Below the pieces are notes generated by a model. It did no database searches. It was given only the letters and a program-made list of their open reading frames with translations, and had not been told where the DNA came from. Source: Fimenecus sp051881355 (GTDB lineage: Bacteria > Bacillota > Clostridia > Oscillospirales > Acutalibacteraceae). From it: DNA of 64,000 bases. This document shows, one piece after another, positions 16,204 through 23,066 of the stretch (position 1 is its first letter; the number at the start of each line of letters is the position of its first letter). The DNA is taken from positions 1 to 64,000 of the forward strand of contig JBJEPS010000012.1 of the NCBI GenBank assembly GCA_051881355.1, read 5' to 3'. The translations under genes were made by a program, and so were the position numbers.

Positions 16204-16327
16204 GAAAGAGGATAATCTCTCTTTCCCCATCAACCGCATTTGAAGTGGTGAGCAGGTGCGGCAGATGATTTGTCTTATATCTACTTCCCGAAATCCCCGA
16301 TGCACAAGCATCGGGGTTCTTTCTTTG
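16204..16327 (+). ncRNA. Candidate structured small RNA of unknown family
   Basis: A self-contained plus-strand unit of about 124 bases between rpsU and a converging membrane-protein gene. Hairpin 1 is GAAAGAG / CTCTTTC (16204-16225). Hairpin 2 is CATC-aa-CCGCA / TGCGG-ca-GATG with an 18-base loop (16228-16267). After an open segment comes a strong terminator, CCCCGATGC-acaa-GCATCGGGG with TTCTTTCTTT (16295-16327). A promoter fits just upstream. No plus-strand open reading frame follows, so it is not a leader. It is not a tRNA, and it lacks the end-to-end pairing of 6S or SRP RNA and the SRP GGAA loop. Family not recognised. Confidence 0.55.
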
Positions 16328-16431
16328 TTAGATCTGGATACTATATATTAGACGATAGATGCGGATAAAAAAGACAAGCCTTGCCATGGCACGTAAGCGC
16401 ATGTATTGCGCGCCCATTTGCTGCCATACCG

Positions 16432-17223
16432 TCAGACAACGGTTGTTTCTGTTTTCCGGTTCTCTGCTTGCGGCAGAACACTTGCTATATGCACACGCTT
16501 ATCGCGAATCAAAATCATCACCCTTGCCGTCAGGACAAACAGCAAAATGCCCAAAGCAAGCATCGGTACCATCAGCAAATAGGCAAGCGGTAGGCTGAAC
16601 GGCTTGCCGGCGAAAAACAAATCCCAAAAGAAAGTCGGCGCATAAAACGGATATACATAAAATGTCGGATCGGATACAGCGCCACGCACGATGGAAAAAA
16701 TCGAATAAACCAAAGGGTAAATGCCGTATACCCACACGGTTTTATGCCGGACCGTTCTGTCCGTCGCGGGGAAAAACCATAAAAGCAGCATCAACGGCGG
16801 TACAATCATATGATGATACACCTGAATGAAGCTCAGCATCCAATGGGTAGGGGTATCCCATTTGAACGGCGGCGTGAAACCCAAGGGAATGCCGCAGCAG
16901 TATACTATACCGGTAATCAATATGTAAGTCGTTACCGCGACGCCGACCGCCGGATGGAACGCAAGTTTCTGCGCCCGTTTGCTCCCGAAAACTGCTGCCG
17001 CCATTGTCAGAAGATAAAAGCATACGAAAATGTTTGACTGTACCGTAAAATAGGACAGAAAATTAAATCTTCCGTAATCAATGGGACTGTACTTCACATC
17101 GTACTCATAAACATAATGCGCAAGTCTGTGCAAAATGACAAGCACGCTGAAAATGCCGAACAGCAACAGTAAAAAGCCAAACCACTTTTTCGTGTATAGA
17201 GGATTCACCCGTGTTTTTTCCAT
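16432..17223 (-). CDS. Pr6Pr-like integral membrane protein
   Basis: 263 residues with about six to seven membrane helices. Characteristic segments are FNFLSYFTVQSNIFVCFYLL, then YHHMIVPPLMLLLWFFP and VWVYGIYPLVYSIFSIVRGA. The N-F-x-x-Y-F-T-x-Q-S-N motif and the later H..P..W pattern match Pr6Pr (FAR-17a/AIG1-like) proteins, whose bacterial function is not established. The ATG follows GAGGGAC. The gene downstream on this strand is beyond the small RNA, with no clear terminator for it seen. The MazG-like gene lies 38 bases upstream and may share its transcript. Confidence 0.75.
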   Translation of the reverse strand: MEKTRVNPLYTKKWFGFLLLLFGIFSVLVILHRLAHYVYEYDVKYSPIDYGRFNFLSYFTVQSNIFVCFYLLTMAAAVFGSKRAQKLAFHPAVGVAVTTYILITGIVYCCGIPLGFTPPFKWDTPTHWMLSFIQVYHHMIVPPLMLLLWFFPATDRTVRHKTVWVYGIYPLVYSIFSIVRGAVSDPTFYVYPFYAPTFFWDLFFAGKPFSLPLAYLLMVPMLALGILLFVLTARVMILIRDKRVHIASVLPQAENRKTETTVV

Positions 17224-17261
17224 AATGTCCCTCTTCCCTTCTTCAAAAAGTTTTTTCTTTT

Positions 17262-17582
17262 TTATGTTTGATTTCGTACTTCTTTTAAAAATAATCTTTT
17301 CTGAAACCCGCCGTTTCGGGAAGCTTTTTCCGACTTATATTTGATAAGCTCCGTAAAGGAAATCGCCTGTAATTGTGCCAGCGCGTCCACCACTTCCAAA
17401 ATATCCGCAAGCTCTTCCGGAGCGTCACTGTCCAAAAACTCCTGTACTTCTTCCATCAACTTTTCCCGCAGCGCAATCCGATAAGCTTCGTCATCTAACA
17501 CCGCAGTCCCTGCAATTTGATTGTTCTGCCTGCACAGCTCAGGAATACGGTCCCGAACCAGCTTGTTATATCGTTGTACCAT
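17262..17582 (-). CDS. MazG-like / phosphoribosyl-ATP pyrophosphohydrolase-like protein
   Basis: 106 residues. YNKLVRDRIPELC at the N-terminus, then LMEEVQEFLDSDAPEELADILEVVDAL carries the E-E-x(n)-E-x-x-D pattern used for Mg-nucleotide binding in all-alpha NTP pyrophosphohydrolases. This short form with LVRDRIPE is common in clostridia and is usually called a phosphoribosyl-ATP pyrophosphohydrolase-like protein, but there are no his genes here, so a house-cleaning role is more likely. Start ATG follows GGGGAG. Confidence 0.8.
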   Translation of the reverse strand: MVQRYNKLVRDRIPELCRQNNQIAGTAVLDDEAYRIALREKLMEEVQEFLDSDAPEELADILEVVDALAQLQAISFTELIKYKSEKASRNGGFQKRLFLKEVRNQT

Positions 17583-17624
17583 ATTTTATCTCCCCATACA
17601 TATATAGGTATTATACAATACAAA

Positions 17625-17666
17625 AAAGTAAAAAACAAGGCGGCAAAAGTGATTTTGCCGCCTTGT
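17625..17666 (-). terminator. Terminator downstream of glmS
   Basis: ACAAGGCGGCAAAA / TTTTGCCGCCTTGT stem with 4-base loop; the minus-strand side continues GTTTTTTACTTTTTTG. It lies 180 bases past the glmS stop. Confidence 0.8.
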
Positions 17667-17790
17667 GCGTGTTTGTAAGTTTTCAACGTATCGCCGAACT
17701 TTTATTTTCGTACACACAGATGTACTTGGAGTATGATTTTTGGTATCTCTGTTTCTGCCCGTACAAAATTCCAATGGAACAGGTCTGTAT

Positions 17791-17836
17791 AAGAACAGCA
17801 CAAAGCAGACCTACGATTTGCACCACGAACACGCAT
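17791..17836 (-). repeat. Short element at the glmS 3' end, related to one behind htpG
   Basis: Partner of 10801-10847; about 36 of 45 aligned bases agree. No coding potential is evident. The remaining bases up to the terminator show nothing recognisable. Confidence 0.5.
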
Positions 17837-17847
17837 AAGGGGGACAA

Positions 17848-19674
17848 TTATTCCACCGTTACGGATTTGGCAAGATTGCGGGGCTTATCGACATCGCAGC
17901 CGCGTTCCAGCGCCATATAATAGGCAAACAACTGTAAGGGGATTACATCCAGCGACGGGGTCACCGTCGCATCTGCCTGCGGAATGTGTATCACTTCGTC
18001 CGCAAACTCCGAAACCTCCTTGTGCTCGCCCGAAACAAGCGCAATCACCCGCGCGCCGCGCGCGCGCACCTCTTTGATGTTGCCGAGCGTTTTTTCAAAC
18101 AACACCTCCTGCGTGGCGACTGCCACCACGGGCGTGCCCGGTTCAATCAGCGAAATCGTGCCGTGCTTTAACTCTCCTGCCGCATAGGCTTCGGAGTGAA
18201 TATACGAAATCTCCTTGAGCTTTAACGAGCCCTCTAAAGAAATTGCGTAATCGAGCCCGCGCCCGATGAAAAATACATTTTTCGCCGCCGAAAACTGCCG
18301 TGCAAGCGAAGCCATTGCTTCGTCCAGCTGTAACAGTTCTTCGATTTGGTTGGGCAATTTCAACAGTGCCGCACATTTTGCCTGTTCTTCGGCTTCTGTC
18401 AGCTTGCCGACTGCGCGGGCAAAATACAATCCCAACAAGTACACAACCGCCAGCTGTGCCGAAAATGCCTTTGTGGTTGCCACGGCGATTTCGGGACCTG
18501 CCAAAGTGTAAATCACATCGTCGCTTTCGCGGGCGATGGTGCTTGCGACCACATTGACAATTGACACCGTATGCGCACCCTTGCGTTTGGCTTCGCGGAG
18601 TGCCGCCAAGGTGTCCGCCGTTTCGCCCGACTGACTGATAACAAGGCAGATGTCGCCCTCTTGCACAATCGGGTCACGGTAACGAAATTCGCTTGCCAAA
18701 TCGGTTTCGCAAGGAATCCCCACAAGACTTTCCAAAATATATTTTGCCGCCATACCGACATGCCACGCGCTGCCGCAGGCAACAATATGCATTTTGCCGA
18801 CTGCGCGGATTTCTTCGTCGGTTAAATGCAGCTCGGGCAATGTGACTTTGCCGTTCACAATGCGCGGCGAAAGCGTGTCGCGCACGGCTTTGGGCTGCTC
18901 GGCAATTTCCTTTTTCATAAAATGCTTGTAGCCGCCCTTTTGCGCCGATGCGGCGTCCCAGGTCACGCGGTAAATCTCTTTTTGAAGCGTCGTGCCCGTG
19001 CTGTCGAAAAACGAGATTTTGTCTTTTTCAAGCACGGCAATTTCACCGTCGTTTAATAAATAGCAATCGCGGGTATACTTTAACACAGCGGGAATATCGG
19101 ACGCGAGGAAGTTTTCGCCCTCGCCTTTGCCGACAATTAACGGACTGTCTTTTTTCGCCGCCAAAATACGGTCGGGGCAGTCCTTCGTCAATACCGCCAC
19201 GGCGTATGAGCCACGCACGGTCTGCATCACCTTGCGCATTGCCGCCACCGCGTCGCCTTTGTAATAATAGGCGAACAACTGCGCCAAAACCTCGGTATCC
19301 GTTTCGGACACGAACGTATACCCTGCCGTTTCCAGCATGGACTTCAAGGCGATATAATTTTCAATAATGCCGTTGTGTACGAGCGTAACCATGCCGTTGC
19401 CGCCCGTATGCGGATGCGCATTTTCGTCCGTCGGCGCGCCGTGGGTTGCCCAGCGCGTGTGCCCGATACCGACCGTGCCCGAAAGCGGTACGCCTTCTTG
19501 CAGTTTTTTCTCCAAATCTGCAACGCGCCCTTTGGTTTTGACCACCTGCACCTCGCCGTTTTCAACCACGGCAAGCCCAGCCGAATCGTACCCGCGGTAC
19601 TCCAGCTTTTTTAAACCGTCCAGCAATACCGGAGAAGCACAGTTCTCCCCAATATAACCAACAATTCCACACAT
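17848..19674 (-). CDS. glmS: Glutamine-fructose-6-phosphate aminotransferase (isomerising)
   Basis: Makes glucosamine-6-phosphate from fructose-6-phosphate and glutamine, the first step to UDP-GlcNAc for cell wall. 608 residues. MCGIVGYIG gives the N-terminal nucleophile Cys after Met removal. GHTRWATHG and HNGIIENY belong to the glutaminase domain. Two SIS domains follow, with SQSGETADTLAAL and the C-terminal DKPRNLAKSVTVE. A glmS ribozyme occupies the 5' leader, so the product should trigger self-cleavage of the mRNA. A consensus promoter precedes the ribozyme. Confidence 0.98.
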   Translation of the reverse strand: MCGIVGYIGENCASPVLLDGLKKLEYRGYDSAGLAVVENGEVQVVKTKGRVADLEKKLQEGVPLSGTVGIGHTRWATHGAPTDENAHPHTGGNGMVTLVHNGIIENYIALKSMLETAGYTFVSETDTEVLAQLFAYYYKGDAVAAMRKVMQTVRGSYAVAVLTKDCPDRILAAKKDSPLIVGKGEGENFLASDIPAVLKYTRDCYLLNDGEIAVLEKDKISFFDSTGTTLQKEIYRVTWDAASAQKGGYKHFMKKEIAEQPKAVRDTLSPRIVNGKVTLPELHLTDEEIRAVGKMHIVACGSAWHVGMAAKYILESLVGIPCETDLASEFRYRDPIVQEGDICLVISQSGETADTLAALREAKRKGAHTVSIVNVVASTIARESDDVIYTLAGPEIAVATTKAFSAQLAVVYLLGLYFARAVGKLTEAEEQAKCAALLKLPNQIEELLQLDEAMASLARQFSAAKNVFFIGRGLDYAISLEGSLKLKEISYIHSEAYAAGELKHGTISLIEPGTPVVAVATQEVLFEKTLGNIKEVRARGARVIALVSGEHKEVSEFADEVIHIPQADATVTPSLDVIPLQLFAYYMALERGCDVDKPRNLAKSVTVE

Positions 19675-19694
19675 ATTTACTTGTTTCCTTTACA

Positions 19695-19876
19695 AAATAA
19701 ATTTGTGCTTGCTTTTTGTTTTGTGCACGCGCATCACTGCCCGCTTTTGGCAAAAAGCTTGTACCCCCGCACTTATGGGGCAAGAGGCATCCGCCGAATG
19801 TTTCGATAACCTCTTCCTCGTCACCTGCCCGAAAACACCGCAAACGCGGTGACCGTGCAAAGGCAGGCCCGGCGCT
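19695..19876 (-). ncRNA. glmS ribozyme (glucosamine-6-phosphate-activated)
   Basis: Read on the minus strand, the cleavage site A|GCGCC lies between 19876 and 19875. The conserved core follows: GTGACGAGGAAGAGGTTATC, then TTCGGCGGATGCCTC, then the P3/P4 region with CAAAACAAAAAGC. Order and spacing match the glmS ribozyme family. The 3' boundary is approximate; it ends just before the glmS ribosome site. Confidence 0.95.
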
Positions 19877-19971
19877 ATTTTCGTTTGCCGCCCGAAAATT
19901 TCAAAAGGGCGTTCCTTTTTCCTTTCCGAAAATTTGCAGTTCCCCCGCACGAGAGGGAATGTGCTTTCTGC

Positions 19972-20000
19972 ATTATATGCAAGGCGGTACCAAATGTCAA
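19972..20000 (-). promoter_or_regulatory. Consensus promoter of the glmS ribozyme transcript
   Basis: TTGACA, 17 bases, TATAAT on the minus strand; the leader before the cleavage site is about 90 bases. Confidence 0.9.
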
Positions 20001-20103
20001 TGGATTTTTCAAAAATAATTCTTAAGAAATTATGAATATTTTTTTGTTTTTTGCTTTTTTTAGGGAATAATATTACCAAAATTATCCTTGTGAGGTGGTT
20101 TTT

Positions 20104-20949
20104 ATGTCCTTTGCCCGCGCAAAAATCGACGCGCAGAAAATCCTGCTGACTTCTCGAAAAAAAGCCCTTGCGGTTTGCCTGCTTGGCTTTTTACTGCGAC
20201 TTATTTGTATTCTTTGTACGGGGGTTAGTCTTTATTCCCTACTGCATTTAACGGAATACGCGCTCGCTACCCAATCCGTTTATGCAGAAATCGGCTTTTA
20301 TGCGTTGTTTACGATTGCTTTGCTTCTGTCGCTTTGGTTGTTCGCACTGCTTGCCTTTTTGCAAAAACGGTGGTTTTTGGAAAACGCGCAAGGCGCGACA
20401 GGAATCGCATCACTTTTTTGCCGATTTCGTTTTATACAGGCAGTCAAAATCGGTTTTCTGTATTATTTGAAAAAGGTACTCTCGCTTTTCGATTTCCTTT
20501 TTTATGTGTTGCCGTTCGGCGTTTTGTCGGCAGGACTTTTCTATGAATTGCAAAACGGGAGTATTTCGCGGTTTTTGCTGGGCTTTTCGCTGGCTTTTTT
20601 AGGTGTTTTATTCCTTGTCGGAATATACTTCGGGTTTGCCGCTGTGCAAAAGTATGCCTTTTGCGATGCGCTTTTGTCGCTGACGCCGCAACAGGGCTTG
20701 ATAGATACGCTCAAAACAAGCCGAAAGCTTGCGCGGCAAACTGCATTTCCCGCCGTCAAATTCAAATTGCAATTTGTGCCGTGGGTTCTGTGCAGTTTTC
20801 TGCTGTTACCCATCTTTTACGCGTTGCCGTACTACCGTCAAAGCGTTGCGTGCATGATAAAATCCGTGCTAGACAAAAATCATCTAACAAAGCCTGCACA
20901 AAAACCGATTGTGTTTTTTGTGCAAGCGGGAAAGCCTTTGCAGGCGTAA
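20104..20949 (+). CDS. Uncharacterised polytopic membrane protein
   Basis: 281 residues with about five hydrophobic helices separated by basic loops, starting MSFARAKIDAQKILLTSRKK. Segments near 20-50, 65-95, 130-165 and 165-195 are clearly membrane-spanning, and a further one lies near 235. No motif I recognise. It has features of the loose DUF975-like or integral-membrane group common in clostridia, but I would not assign it. ATG chosen because GAGGTGG lies 5 bases upstream; a GTG nine bases earlier overlaps that site. Stands alone, followed by a palindromic repeat. Confidence 0.6.
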   Translation: MSFARAKIDAQKILLTSRKKALAVCLLGFLLRLICILCTGVSLYSLLHLTEYALATQSVYAEIGFYALFTIALLLSLWLFALLAFLQKRWFLENAQGATGIASLFCRFRFIQAVKIGFLYYLKKVLSLFDFLFYVLPFGVLSAGLFYELQNGSISRFLLGFSLAFLGVLFLVGIYFGFAAVQKYAFCDALLSLTPQQGLIDTLKTSRKLARQTAFPAVKFKLQFVPWVLCSFLLLPIFYALPYYRQSVACMIKSVLDKNHLTKPAQKPIVFFVQAGKPLQA

Positions 20950-20978
20950 ATATGTAAAGGCAAACTGTGTCGCTCAAT

Positions 20979-21060
20979 TTGTCATTCTGAGGTGAAGCCG
21001 AAGTATCTCGTTTCTATGGCACTTGCTTTTGGAGATTCTTCACTGCGTTCAGAATGACAC
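20979..21060. repeat. Palindromic repeat module A
   Basis: GTCATTCTGAGGTGAAGCCG facing GATTCTTCACTGCG..TCAGAATGAC; related to the copy at 10648. Confidence 0.75.
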
Positions 21061-21134
21061 TTTTTTATTTTTACTGTAATTTGCGCAACAGCACGGCATA
21101 CCCTATGCGTTGTGCGTGCAAAATACAATTTCCC

Positions 21135-21163
21135 TTGTCAAATCCCCCGAAATGTGCTACACT
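21135..21163 (+). promoter_or_regulatory. Promoter of the EamA transporter / methyltransferase pair
   Basis: TTGTCA, 17 bases, TACACT; 27 bases before the ATG at 21191. Upstream in-frame ATGs precede the transcription start and are excluded. Confidence 0.65.
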
Positions 21164-21190
21164 ATGGGGAATTTGAAAGCGGGTGAACCG

Positions 21191-22069
21191 ATGCAAAAGA
21201 AACAAAAAGGGATTTTGCTCATTATTTTATCGGCGTTTTGTTTTGCGCTGATGAGTATGTTTGTGCGCCTGGCGGGGGATTTGCCTTCCATACAAAAGAG
21301 TTTTTTCCGCAATATCGTCGCATTCCTGTTCGCAGGCATTATTCTGTTGCGGGAAAAGCAGACAAAACCGACTCTTTCCAAATCCGCATGGGGCTATTTG
21401 TTGCTACGCGCAATTTTCGGTACGCTCGGTATCCTTTGCAATTTCTACGCGGTGGACAATTTGGTACTTGCTGACGCGTCCATTCTCAATAAAATGTCGC
21501 CGTTTTTCGCGATTTTGTGCAGTTACTTTGTGTTAAAAGAAAAAATCACGCCCGCAAGAATGTGCATCGTGCTCGGTGCGTTTGTCGGCAGTTTGTTTGT
21601 GATTAAACCGTCCTTTCAAAATGCGTCCCTTTTCCCTGCCGTTATCGGCTTACTCGGCGGATTCGGTGCAGGCGTGGCATACACGATGGTGCGAAAGCTC
21701 GGCACACTCGGCGTGAAAGGAACATTTATCGTCTTTTTCTTTTCAGGGTTTTCGTGCTTGGTCACACTGCCATACTTAATTTTTGACTATCACCCGATGA
21801 CAGGGGTACAACTTCTGTATTTGCTCCTGGCGGGACTTGCGGCAACGGGCGGGCAATTCACCATTACCGCCGCCTATATTTACGCCCCCGCGCGGGAAAT
21901 TTCGGTGTATGACTACTCGCAAATCATTTTTTCGTCCGCCTTGGGTTTTTTCGTGTTCGGGCAAAAGCCCGATGTGTGGAGTTTTGTGGGCTATGTGCTG
22001 ATTGTCGCCATGGCGGTGGTGATGTTCTTTTATAATCAGAAAAAGGAGGAAAAATTTGAACGAGCATAA
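21191..22069 (+). CDS. EamA-family (DMT) transporter
   Basis: 292 residues, ten predicted membrane helices in two EamA repeats (about 8-140 and 150-285). Motifs such as ALMSMFVRLAGDLPSIQKSFFRN at the first helix pair and ILNKMSPFFAILCSYFVLKEKI near the end of repeat one are typical of RhaT/EamA drug-metabolite transporters. Substrate unknown. The gene overlaps the methyltransferase start by 14 bases, implying a two-gene operon. The ATG follows GGGTGAACC. Confidence 0.88.
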   Translation: MQKKQKGILLIILSAFCFALMSMFVRLAGDLPSIQKSFFRNIVAFLFAGIILLREKQTKPTLSKSAWGYLLLRAIFGTLGILCNFYAVDNLVLADASILNKMSPFFAILCSYFVLKEKITPARMCIVLGAFVGSLFVIKPSFQNASLFPAVIGLLGGFGAGVAYTMVRKLGTLGVKGTFIVFFFSGFSCLVTLPYLIFDYHPMTGVQLLYLLLAGLAATGGQFTITAAYIYAPAREISVYDYSQIIFSSALGFFVFGQKPDVWSFVGYVLIVAMAVVMFFYNQKKEEKFERA

Positions 22070-22811
22070 ATTTGACGGTATGGGGCAGATTTACAAACAG
22101 TTTCGCCCGTCCTATCCGCAAGCGTTTCTTGCCTACATATTTTCTGAAATCGGCTTGCCGAAAGACGCCGTGTTCGCAGATGTTGGCGCGGGCACGGGTA
22201 TTCTGACGCGGCAACTTTTAGAAATCGGCAATACCGTGTATGCCGTTGAGCCGAATGACGATATGCGTACACAAGCCGAAGCGGATTTAAAGTGTTTTCC
22301 GAATTTTATCGCCGTGCGCGGAACAGCGGAAGATACGAAACTCCAAAACGACAGCGTGGATTGTGTGACCGCGGCACAAGCGTTTCACTGGTTTGACCGT
22401 GCAAAGTTTCAAACGGAATGCCGCCGAATTTTGAAAAGAAACGGCAAGGTGGTTTTGGTTTGGAATAGCCGCGACGGTGGTAGTACACTCGTACAGGAAA
22501 ACGACCGCCTCAATCGCAACTATTGCCCGAATTTCAAGGGTTTTTCCGGCGGAATGCGCGGCGCGGTAAAATCAGGGGATTTTTCGGATTTTTTCTGCGG
22601 TGCATATGAGGAAAAAACTTTTCCCCACCCGTTAAAAATGGATAAAGATGGCTTTATCGGGCGGAATTTGTCCGCCTCGTACGCATTAAAGCCGACGGAC
22701 AGTGCCTATTCGGCATATATTGCGGCATTGGAAGCGTTGTTTACAGACTTCGCACAGGACGGATTTGTAACGATGCCGAACATCACAAAATGTTATGTCG
22801 GTAAGGTATGA
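22056..22811 (+). CDS. Class I SAM-dependent methyltransferase
   Basis: 251 residues. Motif I VFADVGAGTGILTRQL (about 39-54), acidic motif II in YAVEPNDDM, motif IV DCVTAAQAFHWF, then ILKRNGKVVLVWNSR. This is the UbiE/TAM-like class I layout, in which AFHWF is typical of trans-aconitate-type and small-molecule methyltransferases. The start is TTG, nine bases after AAGGAGG and inside the transporter gene; no ATG fits. The methyl acceptor is unknown; coupling to an EamA exporter suggests modification of an exported small molecule, but this is inference. Confidence 0.85.
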   Translation: MNEHKFDGMGQIYKQFRPSYPQAFLAYIFSEIGLPKDAVFADVGAGTGILTRQLLEIGNTVYAVEPNDDMRTQAEADLKCFPNFIAVRGTAEDTKLQNDSVDCVTAAQAFHWFDRAKFQTECRRILKRNGKVVLVWNSRDGGSTLVQENDRLNRNYCPNFKGFSGGMRGAVKSGDFSDFFCGAYEEKTFPHPLKMDKDGFIGRNLSASYALKPTDSAYSAYIAALEALFTDFAQDGFVTMPNITKCYVGKV

Positions 22812-22814
22812 TGA

Positions 22815-22995
22815 TTTGCGGGCGGGCGTGGAAACCCGCCCCTACGCACAGAATACAGTATGTGTGTAGGGAACGGTCGTACCGTGCCGAAAAAACGCAT
22901 CAAAATAAAGCAATGTCATTCTGAACGGAGTGAAGAATCTCAAAAACAAAGTACAATGAAAAAGAGATTCTTCGGCTACGCCTCAGAATGACAAA
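22815..22995. repeat. Composite intergenic palindromic repeat (modules B, C, A)
   Basis: GGGCGGGCGTGGAAACCCGCCC (module B), then GTAGGGAACGGTC-gt-ACCGTGCC (module C variant), then GTCATTCTGAACGGAGTGAA..TTCTTCGGC..CTCAGAATGAC (module A, 22914-22993). Confidence 0.8.
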
Positions 22996-23000
22996 ATGAT

Positions 23001-23034
23001 AAAACCGCCGTTCTCGGTTGAGAACGGCGGTTTT
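23001..23034. terminator. Bidirectional terminator after pheT
   Basis: ACCGCCGTTCTC / GAGAACGGCGGT perfect stem with A-run before and T-run after; serves pheT on the minus strand. Confidence 0.85.
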
Positions 23035-23066
23035 GGTGTTTTAAAGCAGGTGCAATTTGAAAAAAT

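Noticed and set aside
16204..16327. SRP (4.5S) or 6S RNA
   Set aside because: AGCAGG and GGCAGATGA recall SRP RNA, but the GGAA loop and end-to-end pairing are missing; 6S is longer with paired ends.
17838..17920. Small plus-strand peptide at the glmS 3' end (YSTVTDLARLRG-like)
   Set aside because: This is the antisense of the conserved glmS C-terminus, a common misannotation.
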